A stretch of DNA of 10,341 nt from assembly GCA_039923455.1 (NCBI GenBank), contig JBDTCS010000209.1, positions 1 through 10,341 of the forward strand. The letters are read 5' to 3'. The position numbers and the translations under genes are program-made. This document shows, one piece after another, positions 1 through 5,418 of this stretch. Numbering within the stretch: position 1 is the stretch's first letter; every line of letters begins with the position of its first letter. A model generated the notes under the pieces. That model saw nothing but the letters and a program-made list of their open reading frames with translations. It had not been told where the DNA came from and did no database searches. This stretch comes from JBDTCS01 sp039923455. Lineage in GTDB: Bacteria; Bacteroidota; Ignavibacteria; Palsa-1295.

Positions 1-153
1 GGAAAAGTCAGTTCACTCTACGATGCAACCGCACCGCAAGATGGTAGGCTGGACTTAACACTGAATGCAACCACGCTACCCGTCGGCACCTATCTCGTGC
101 GAGCCATTTGCGGTAACGAGATCGTGACAAGACGCATCATGCTTATTCGCTGA
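1..153 (+). CDS. C-terminal end of a secreted protein with a T9SS-type sorting tail (partial)
   Basis: Frame 1 is open from the window edge to a TGA at 151-153 and gives 50 residues; the start lies outside the window. The end reads ...TTLPVGTYLVRAI..GNEIVTRRIMLIR, which fits the type A C-terminal sorting domain (Por_Secre_tail): a 'L-P-x-G-x-Y' turn, a strand, a short turn around G-N, and a final basic/hydrophobic strand ending in Arg. In Bacteroidota-type bacteria such tails direct proteins exported by Sec across the outer membrane through the type IX system, after which the tail is removed. What the mature protein does cannot be told from this fragment. The family assignment is by motif only; a beta-sandwich domain of another kind ending in the same pattern is possible. 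Confidence 0.7.
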   Translation, partial: GKVSSLYDATAPQDGRLDLTLNATTLPVGTYLVRAICGNEIVTRRIMLIR

Positions 154-178
154 GTTTGATATTACTGTGATTTCCGCG

Positions 179-199
179 GATTTTCCTTGGAGGAAAGTC
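179..199 (+). terminator. Hairpin after the T9SS-tail gene, weak terminator candidate
   Basis: Nine base pairs (GATTTTCCT against AGGAAAGTC, one T-G wobble) close a TGG triloop, 25 bp after the upstream stop codon. It is well placed to end transcription of the upstream gene, but no T-run follows it on the plus strand, so it is at best a weak intrinsic terminator. Confidence 0.3.
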
Positions 200-358
200 G
201 GTTATAGGCGCGTCGAATATTTATGGGCTCTGGAATTGGCTATTTTAGGCTGATTTTAGGGATTTTCAACCAGCGCCCGTTGGGTACTACTCGGTGGATT
301 GAGGGCTTGCTCCCAAAAACACCGGCGTTAAGTATGCGAGGGCTGATTTGAACAAACA

Positions 359-988
359 ATGGCAACAATTCAATTAGACGCAATCAAGAGAGAGAAGCTC
401 GGTGGTAGTCATGCTGAGCATCTCCGTCGCGAAGGAAGAGTCCCGGGAATTCTCTATGGTCACGGCGAGCCGACGACGGCGTTTCACGTGAAGGAGCTTT
501 CGCTTCGTCCGCTGATCTACACGCAGGAGACGCACACGATCAATCTTTCGATCGATGGCAAAACTTCTCTCTGCATTCTTCGTGAGATTCAGTTCCATCC
601 TACTACCGATCGTGTTCGTCATATCGATCTTATCGCACTGCATGCCGGTGAGAAGATCCGTGTTGATGTTCCGGTTGTGCTTTCGGGAACAGCAGCTGGT
701 GTGAAGGATGGCGGTATCGTCGATTTCACGCTGCACAAGCTTTCTGTCGAGACACTTCCGGAATCGATCCCAGAGCATATCGACGTGGACGTTCGCGGAC
801 TCAAGATCGGTCACTCGGTTCACGTGAAAGATCTTCCGGCGCATCCTGGCTATACCATCTTGGGCGACGAGAACGCAGTCATCGTGTCATGCGTACCACC
901 AAAGCAGGTTGACGCAACAGCAGTTGCCGCAGCAGCCGTTGAGCCTGAGCAGATACAGGCAAAGGGCAAGAAAGACGAAGAGAAGTAA
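359..988 (+). CDS. rplY: 50S ribosomal protein L25, long TL5/CTC form
   Basis: The 209-residue product is the 5S rRNA-binding ribosomal protein L25 in its long form (general stress protein Ctc in Bacillus, TL5 in Thermus). The N-terminal RNA-binding beta barrel covers about residues 3-92: 'R-E-G-R-V-P-G-I-L-Y-G' at 24-34 is the signature, and 'F-H-P-T-T-D-R-V-R-H-I-D-L' at 79-91 closes the domain. A second beta domain (about 97-182) contains 'V-P-V-V-L-S-G-T-A-A-G-V-K-D-G-G', typical of the CTC extension that short gamma-proteobacterial L25 lacks. The last 25 residues are Ala/Glu/Lys-rich and probably disordered. The ATG at 359 sits directly before the conserved domain; there is no purine-rich ribosome binding site at the usual distance. 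A strong hairpin terminator follows, and pth is the next gene, a very common neighbour of rplY. Confidence 0.96.
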   Translation: MATIQLDAIKREKLGGSHAEHLRREGRVPGILYGHGEPTTAFHVKELSLRPLIYTQETHTINLSIDGKTSLCILREIQFHPTTDRVRHIDLIALHAGEKIRVDVPVVLSGTAAGVKDGGIVDFTLHKLSVETLPESIPEHIDVDVRGLKIGHSVHVKDLPAHPGYTILGDENAVIVSCVPPKQVDATAVAAAAVEPEQIQAKGKKDEEK

Positions 989-1014
989 TCTCGAGGTTCG
1001 ATTCGAAATATTAG

Positions 1015-1052
1015 AAGACTCGTGCAGCCGAAATGTTGCACGAGTCTTTCTT
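1015..1052 (+). terminator. Intrinsic terminator after rplY
   Basis: A perfect 12-bp inverted repeat (AAGACTCGTGCA at 1015-1026, TGCACGAGTCTT at 1037-1048) closes a 10-nt loop and runs into a T-rich stretch (TTTCTT, 1047-1052). It lies 26 bp after the rplY stop. It predicts that most rplY transcripts end here and that pth uses at least partly its own promoter in the 46 bp that remain before its start. Confidence 0.8.
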
Positions 1053-1098
1053 CCGATAGCGATTCCAACCGTATCATCCCGAACATACTATTTTATTC

Positions 1099-1782
1099 AT
1101 GAAGCTATTCGTAGGTCTTGGCAATATTGGCTCCGAATATGACGGCACCCGCCATAATATCGGATTCGATGTGGTCGGTTCGCTCGAGCAGCATCTGGAT
1201 CGATCGATGGGATGGAAGGCCGGCAACGGAGATTATTATTTCGCCAAAGGTGTCTATCGCGGCGAGGATGTTGTGGTCGTGAAGCCGACGACGTTTATGA
1301 ATCTTTCGGGACGAGCCATTCGGCAAGTGATGCAGTTCTACAAGATCGAAATTTCTGATCTGATCGTAATCTGCGATGATCTCGCGATTCCGTTCGGTGC
1401 ACTTCGACTTCGATTGCAAGGTTCGGATGGTGGTCACAACGGGTTGACCTCGGTGATCTATGAACTGGGTTCGGATCAATTCGCACGCTTGCGCTGTGGG
1501 GTCGGTGCAAACTTTCGCAAAGGGGAGCAAGTGCGGTATGTGCTTTCTCCGTTCAAACGCGAAGAGAAGCCGGAAGTTTTGGAGATGATTGATCGTGCGG
1601 TCGTGGCTTGCAGAACGATCATCGAAGATGGACTCTCGATCGCGATGAACAAAGTGAATTTCACTCCGGCCAAACCCGAGGTGGAAAAGCCCGAGGTCGC
1701 CAAGCCTGTGAAGCCAAAGCCTGCGAGTGCGAATCCGACGAGTGACACGAAGATCGACAAAGATTCGGGTAACTGGGAGTAG
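1099..1782 (+). CDS. pth: Peptidyl-tRNA hydrolase (Pth, bacterial type) with Lys/Pro-rich tail
   Basis: Pth cleaves the ester bond of peptidyl-tRNAs that drop off ribosomes, recycling tRNA in the cytoplasm. The 227-residue product has all catalytic landmarks of the family: N9 in 'G-L-G-N-I-G', the catalytic H19 in 'T-R-H-N-I-G', N68 in 'P-T-T-F-M-N-L-S-G', D93/D94 in 'I-C-D-D-L', and N114 in 'G-G-H-N-G-L'. The family core ends at 'A-M-N-K-V-N' (182-187). From about 189 a 39-residue tail follows, made of KPEV-like units (K-P-E-V twice, then K-P-V-K-P-K-P) and a polar end; the E. coli enzyme (194 aa) has no such tail. The usual 'NPG' after the first Asn is 'NIG' here. The ATG at 1099 gives the expected family N-terminus; no Shine-Dalgarno is visible. 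It lies downstream of rplY, separated by a terminator. Confidence 0.96.
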   Translation: MKLFVGLGNIGSEYDGTRHNIGFDVVGSLEQHLDRSMGWKAGNGDYYFAKGVYRGEDVVVVKPTTFMNLSGRAIRQVMQFYKIEISDLIVICDDLAIPFGALRLRLQGSDGGHNGLTSVIYELGSDQFARLRCGVGANFRKGEQVRYVLSPFKREEKPEVLEMIDRAVVACRTIIEDGLSIAMNKVNFTPAKPEVEKPEVAKPVKPKPASANPTSDTKIDKDSGNWE

Positions 1783-1864
1783 AAAGAGCAATTGAAATGG
1801 AACTACGACTTGTAAAGCATCTGTTTTTCGCCGTCCGAGTGCGATAGTCCTTGAAGAGAGAAAG

Positions 1865-1888
1865 ACCTGCGGGGTAAGCGTTGCAGGT
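1865..1888 (+). terminator. Small hairpin between pth and tRNA-Leu, uncertain role
   Basis: ACCTGC (1865-1870) and GCAGGT (1883-1888) form a perfect 6-bp stem with a 12-nt loop, 83 bp after the pth stop and 26 bp before the tRNA. No T-run follows directly. It could be a weak terminator for pth or part of the tRNA promoter region, or chance. Apart from it I see nothing definite in the 132 bp between pth and the tRNA. Confidence 0.2.
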
Positions 1889-1914
1889 TAATCTCAAAGA
1901 CTTTTGTTTGTTCG

Positions 1915-1998
1915 GCCCGAGTGGTGGAATTGGTAGACACGCTGTGTTCAGGGCGCAGTAGTCGTGAGGCTGTGGGAGTTCGAGTCTCCCCTCGGGCA
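1915..1998 (+). tRNA. tRNA-Leu, anticodon CAG
   Basis: The 84-nt cloverleaf folds by hand without mismatches in the acceptor: GCCCGAG (1915-1921) pairs with CTCGGGC (1991-1997), discriminator A at 1998. The D stem is GTG/CAC with a GG-containing loop. The anticodon stem is CTGTG/CGCAG (one T-G pair), with loop TTCAGGG and the anticodon CAG at 1949-1951, which reads CUG leucine codons. The long variable arm (1959-1973, AGTC pairing with GGCT) marks a class II tRNA, as expected for Leu. The T arm is GGGAG-TTCGAGT-CTCCC. The 3' CCA is not encoded: the genome has 'cag' after the discriminator, so CCA must be added by the nucleotidyltransferase. Confidence 0.97.
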
Positions 1999-2046
1999 CA
2001 GGTATTAGTATGCGAGCGCTTGTACGGCCATGAGTGACCGTGCAAC

Positions 2047-3579
2047 GTGCGAGAGTCATCTTTACTCAGGTCAGGTTTGCGCACACCATCGAGCGACCTT
2101 TATTCATCGAGTGACCTTTACTCGGAAGCATCCGTCCCGCCCAGCGCAATAGGCACGGCGCACAAGCAGCGCGCAGCCAGGAATTCCATTTTTATCTCAG
2201 GACTGCTGATCGCAGCGAAACTCTCGGTGGGTATCGCAACGGGTTCGCTGGCGATGCTTTCGCAAGCAGCTGATTCTGCGTTTGACCTGATCGCACTTAT
2301 CATCACGCTGCTCGCTGTTCGCATCAGCAACGTTCCTCCGGACGAAGATCATCTCTATGGTCACGGCAAATTCGAGAACCTCTCGGCGCTCGTCGAAGCG
2401 CTTATACTTTTTGGAGTGACGTGTTGGATCGGTGCTGAGGCCGTAACGCGATTGCTCGGTTATGGCAATCACGTGATCGAAGTGAACATCTGGAGTTTTG
2501 TCGTGCTCATCGCTTCCGTCATTCTCGATTTTTGGCGAAGCCGAATGCTCCGAACGACAGGGAAGGAGTTCAACTCTCAAGCACTCGAGGCAAGCGCGTT
2601 GCACTTCTTGACCGATATGTTCAGCGCACTCGTCGCGATCATCGGATTGCTCATCGTAAAGTTTTGGGGTTTCGCAAATGCCGATGCATGGGCAGCTATC
2701 GCCGTTGCGCTTTTTGTTGCATATCTCAGCGTGAAGCTTGGCAAGCGAGCGATCGATGGACTCACCGATAGATTTCCACTTTCGAAAGAATACAAACATC
2801 TTTTAGAACTTGCGGCAGCTACGCGAGGCGTCGAGAGAGTTCGTCGTTTGCGTGTTCGGCAAGCCGGGCCGTATTACTTTATGGAAGTGACCGTTGAAAT
2901 AAATCGTACACTTCCATTTGCATCTATACAGCGAATATTAAAAGAGGTCGAACGTGTGCTTGCTGAGCAATTTCAAAACACCGATGTTACCGTGCATTGG
3001 TTACCGGTAAAGACTGAACGCGAGTCACCGTTCGAGACGCTCAAGCTTATCACAAGCGAGAATGCAGTGTTGCCGCATAATGTTGATCTGACACAAAACG
3101 AATCAGGCGAGATCTATCTCGATTATCATCTCGAGTTTCCTCCGAAGATCGACTTTATTACCGCGCATCAAGTAAGCACCGACATCGAGGAGCAAGTGCA
3201 AGCGCAACTGCCGCAGATAAAACGTGTGACAGTGCATTTGGAAGAGGAGCGCTCGGATCGCGTGCCGGCAGTCGTGAAGGATGTTACGCTACGGCGATCG
3301 GGATTTGTGCTTGAGATATTGTTTTATGCGAAAGCTGCGAACCGGTCCGTGCTAAATGTGCACGATATAGTCCTCTCGCAAGGTGTCTCGGATGGTAGTT
3401 TGAAGTTGGTGTTAACGCTTGATCTCAGCGACGCGATCTCACTTTCAAAGGCGCATGAGATCGCATCTAACGTCGAGGATGAACTTCGCAAACGCTTTCC
3501 GGAGTTGACCCGGATCGTGATTCAGGCCAACCCACTTAGCGAAAATACGATAAACGAATTACTTCAGAATCCCGAATAG
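2047..3579 (+). CDS. Cation diffusion facilitator (YiiP/FieF-like) with extended, triplicated C-terminal region
   Basis: This inner-membrane antiporter should export divalent cations (Zn2+, Fe2+, Cd2+ type) against protons. Six membrane segments fall at about residues 46-66, 73-92, 113-133, 147-165, 186-206 and 212-229. The transport site is the DD-HD tetrad of YiiP/FieF: D76 and D80 in helix 2, H186 and D190 in helix 5, with 'Y-G-H-G-K-F-E' (104-110) in the following loop. The family is usually about 300 residues; here 510. The usual cytoplasmic dimerisation domain (about 250-320, ending 'DVTVHWLP') is followed by two more segments of similar pattern (about 331-400, ending 'RVTVHLEE', and 408-497, ending 'RIVIQANP'). 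Start choice: an in-frame TGA lies at 2035, so only GTG 2047 or TTG 2077 can start it; no ATG occurs before helix 1. The N-terminal 40 residues contain a repeated SSDLYS from a DNA tandem repeat. It lies 48 bp after tRNA-Leu and overlaps the convergent methyltransferase gene by 21 bp. Confidence 0.9.
   Translation: MRESSLLRSGLRTPSSDLYSSSDLYSEASVPPSAIGTAHKQRAARNSIFISGLLIAAKLSVGIATGSLAMLSQAADSAFDLIALIITLLAVRISNVPPDEDHLYGHGKFENLSALVEALILFGVTCWIGAEAVTRLLGYGNHVIEVNIWSFVVLIASVILDFWRSRMLRTTGKEFNSQALEASALHFLTDMFSALVAIIGLLIVKFWGFANADAWAAIAVALFVAYLSVKLGKRAIDGLTDRFPLSKEYKHLLELAAATRGVERVRRLRVRQAGPYYFMEVTVEINRTLPFASIQRILKEVERVLAEQFQNTDVTVHWLPVKTERESPFETLKLITSENAVLPHNVDLTQNESGEIYLDYHLEFPPKIDFITAHQVSTDIEEQVQAQLPQIKRVTVHLEEERSDRVPAVVKDVTLRRSGFVLEILFYAKAANRSVLNVHDIVLSQGVSDGSLKLVLTLDLSDAISLSKAHEIASNVEDELRKRFPELTRIVIQANPLSENTINELLQNPE
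2087..2122 (+). repeat. 18-bp tandem repeat in the N-terminal codons of the CDF gene
   Basis: Two adjacent 18-bp units, CATCGAGCGACCTTTATT (2087-2104) and CATCGAGTGACCTTTACT (2105-2122), differ at two positions. In the predicted frame they encode the repeated peptide SSDLYS. Because 18 is a multiple of three, copy-number change would keep the frame. If translation actually starts at TTG 2077 the repeat is still coding. Confidence 0.85.
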
Positions 3580-4383
3580 ATCGTCGATACGATTAAGATT
3601 AAACCGGAACGGCTCGCCGGCAGAATCCTCGCAATAGACAAAGCAATTCGAAACCAAATCGTTGTGTACGGTCGAGACTTCAAAGCGTGCACCGCTTAGC
3701 AGCGTGCAGACTTCTTCCGGATAGTGATACGTGTATTCGTATTGTTCTTCCTCACAGCGTTCGTAACAATTTCGATTGAGAAAGCTCATCGAGACTCCCA
3801 CTTGCGCGTAACGAATCGCACGATCGAGCAATCGCACAAGTGAAGATATCCGATTCTTGTTCGGGAACATGAACTTCAAACACGGAGCCACACCGAACAT
3901 TGTCACGACATCGTAACTCTGTTCGAATTCGTATTTGAAAAAATCATCAGCGATTGCTTCGATGGCAGGGAAGCGCTCGCGAATAACGCGGATCTGCTCG
4001 GAAGCAATATCAATCGCGGTGAAATGTCCAGGCTTGATCCCCTTACTCAGGAGATATTCGTAAAACAATCCATTGCCCGAACCGACATCAAGAATGGATT
4101 TGCCGTTCAAATCCACACGCTCCATAAGAAAATCAAACTGCGAATACATTTGCTCAGGCTCTGCCCAATCGTTTGCATCATACGCGGCTTCGGCTTCCTT
4201 CACATTAAGATTGTAATATGCTGCGAGGGATTCCGGAGAGAGCGTATGTCCCGGAAGCATATAGTTGCTCATCGGCACTTCGGTCGCCGGAGTCAGTATC
4301 TCGCCGATGAGGCTTGGAATTGCGTTTGAACCGGAGACAGATGTTTTGCCATTCGTGTGTGGCGTAGAGATCTTTTCAGACAT
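3559..4383 (-). CDS. Class I SAM-dependent methyltransferase, substrate unknown
   Basis: The 274-residue product has a Rossmann-fold methyltransferase core from about residue 92. Motif I is 'I-L-D-V-G-S-G-N-G' (97-105), the acidic residue binding the SAM ribose is D125 in 'T-A-I-D-I-A' (122-127), a further acidic patch 'A-D-D-F-F' sits at 145-149, and motif IV-like 'Y-D-V-V-T-M-F-G-V-A-P' covers 157-167. The first 90 residues are not part of the core: residues 1-35 are polar, then 'L-S-P-E-S-L-A-A-Y-Y-N-L' and a helical stretch probably form a substrate lid. Nothing identifies the methyl acceptor (small molecule, lipid, protein). It is the last gene of a minus-strand set, starting 13 bp after the LarE-like gene, which implies cotranscription. 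Its 3' end overlaps the CDF gene by 21 bp tail to tail. The ATG at 4383 has no Shine-Dalgarno. Confidence 0.85.
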   Translation of the reverse strand: MSEKISTPHTNGKTSVSGSNAIPSLIGEILTPATEVPMSNYMLPGHTLSPESLAAYYNLNVKEAEAAYDANDWAEPEQMYSQFDFLMERVDLNGKSILDVGSGNGLFYEYLLSKGIKPGHFTAIDIASEQIRVIRERFPAIEAIADDFFKYEFEQSYDVVTMFGVAPCLKFMFPNKNRISSLVRLLDRAIRYAQVGVSMSFLNRNCYERCEEEQYEYTYHYPEEVCTLLSGARFEVSTVHNDLVSNCFVYCEDSAGEPFRFNLNRIDDLFGILK

Positions 4384-4396
4384 GCAAATTATTTTG

Positions 4397-5347
4397 TTAA
4401 AGGACCGCAGTGGATTGTTCGACTGCCGGACTCAGATACGTGTTCTTTTCTTCTGTTGTTAAAAGCTCGTTCATGCTTCCACTTCGGAAGCCTTCCATAT
4501 CGAGTGTGATATAGTTGAAGCCCGCGGATTTTAGTGCTTCGATGATCTTCATGCGGTGTGGTGCTTCCATTGCACGAAGCAGTTCTTTCGCACCAAGTTC
4601 TATGCGCGCGGTTTGATCATCTTGATACCGTACACGGACAACCTTAAAGCCCATATCGTGAATGGCTTGCTCGGCATGATCGATGCGTTTTAGTTTATCG
4701 CGATCGATACTCATTCCATAGGGGAAGCGAGATGATAGGCACGCAAACGATGGCTTATCAAATGTGCGAAGTCCGAGTTGCTCACTAAGCTTGCGAACAT
4801 CAGCTTTTGTAAGTCCGGCAAGTGCAAGCGGGGAATGTATCTCACGCTCGGTAAGTGCGCGCAAGCCTGGACGGAATTCGGCTGTGTCATCTGCGTTCGT
4901 ACCATCGAGCACCGCACGAAATCCGATGCGCTCACGAATACCGGAAAGTTTTGTAAAGAGCTCGCTCTTGCAATAATAACAGCGATCGGGTGGATTCTCT
5001 GCGAACTTGAGCACATCGGTTTCTTCGGTGCGCGTTGTTTCGTATTCTGCATCCATCTCTTCGGCGAGTTGAACGGCCTCGAAGAGCTCACGTTCAGGAT
5101 AGGTCTCGCTGATGCCTATGACCGCACGGACGTTCTCTTTGCCGAGTGTATCACGAGCGACCTTAAGCAAGAACGTGGAATCGACCCCACCGGAAAATCC
5201 GATAACGACTGTGCCAAGCTCGCGCAAGTGAGTTTCGAGTTCAAACTGTTTTGCCCGAAGCAACGCATCGCTACTCGGAGAAACCGCAGGTACTATGACC
5301 GTCAGATCCAACATTGTGAAATTCGATTCTACCGACTGATCTTGCAT
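4397..5347 (-). CDS. larE: LarE-type ATP-dependent sulfurtransferase (PP-loop family), three-cysteine form
   Basis: LarE enzymes adenylate the carboxylates of a pyridinium bis-carboxylate mononucleotide and convert them to thiocarboxylates during synthesis of the nickel-pincer cofactor of lactate racemase. The 316-residue product has the PP-loop 'F-S-G-G-V-D-S' at 51-57, then 'D-R-C-Y-Y-C-K-S-E-L-F' (121-131), 'D-G-T-N-A-D-D' (148-154), 'H-S-P-L' (171-174) and 'K-P-S-F-A-C-L-S-S-R-F-P-Y-G' (198-211). C123, C126 and C203 are present together. As I know the family, enzymes with C203's equivalent alone sacrifice that sulfur, while those with all three can hold a 4Fe-4S cluster and act repeatedly; this one belongs to the second pattern. 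No larB or larC is in the window, so the product could also be a related sulfur-inserting enzyme with another substrate. Start: ATG at 5347, or the second ATG at 5314 (M12). It follows the ATP-grasp gene by 51 bp. Confidence 0.88.
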   Translation of the reverse strand: MQDQSVESNFTMLDLTVIVPAVSPSSDALLRAKQFELETHLRELGTVVIGFSGGVDSTFLLKVARDTLGKENVRAVIGISETYPERELFEAVQLAEEMDAEYETTRTEETDVLKFAENPPDRCYYCKSELFTKLSGIRERIGFRAVLDGTNADDTAEFRPGLRALTEREIHSPLALAGLTKADVRKLSEQLGLRTFDKPSFACLSSRFPYGMSIDRDKLKRIDHAEQAIHDMGFKVVRVRYQDDQTARIELGAKELLRAMEAPHRMKIIEALKSAGFNYITLDMEGFRSGSMNELLTTEEKNTYLSPAVEQSTAVL

Positions 5348-5376
5348 GAAGCACTCGTGATTAGAAGCGTCCGTGT

Positions 5377-5418
5377 TTATTTGTGCGCTTTAGTCGAATT
5401 ATTTGTTCGCTTTAGCCG
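5377..5418. repeat. Direct repeat (22-bp period) over the stop codon of the ATP-grasp gene
   Basis: TTATTTGTGCGCTTTAGTCG (5377-5396) and TTATTTGTTCGCTTTAGCCG (5399-5418) match at 18 of 20 positions with a 2-bp spacer. Read on the minus strand, the 5399-5418 copy carries the last codons (T-A-K-A-N-K) and the TAA of the ATP-grasp gene; the 5377-5396 copy is a non-coding duplicate just after the stop, in the gap before the LarE-like gene. It looks like a short tandem duplication. Confidence 0.85.

Noticed and set aside
374..844. A 156-codon open frame on the minus strand opposite rplY
   Set aside because: Antisense shadow of a certain ribosomal protein gene; composition biased to Arg/Ser/Thr with no motif.
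1063..1091. A sigma70-like promoter for pth (TTCCAA, 17 bp, TACTAT)
   Set aside because: The -35 match is poor and the -10 would leave almost no leader before the ATG at 1099; not better than chance in A/T-rich sequence.
1105..1791. A 228-codon open frame on the minus strand opposite pth
   Set aside because: It mirrors pth almost exactly, its product is rich in Arg/His/Ile without any domain pattern, and pth is certain on the other strand.
331..2018. The 10-mer AGTATGCGAG occurring before rplY (about 331) and after the tRNA (about 2008)
   Set aside because: Many shared 10-mers are expected by chance in a window of this size, and the flanking bases do not match.
1661..2084. Two overlapping minus-strand frames (1661-2059 and 1803-2084) across the tRNA region
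   Set aside because: Both run through the tRNA-Leu gene, and their products contain no known motif; they are chance frames.
1999..2122. A possible integration site at the tRNA-Leu 3' end
   Set aside because: No duplicated tRNA end, integrase or mobile-element gene is found; the nearby 18-bp tandem repeat is unrelated to the tRNA sequence.
2197..2799. A 200-codon minus-strand frame opposite the CDF membrane domain
   Set aside because: Lies wholly inside a gene with clear transport motifs on the plus strand; the product is Cys/Arg/Glu-rich without structure.
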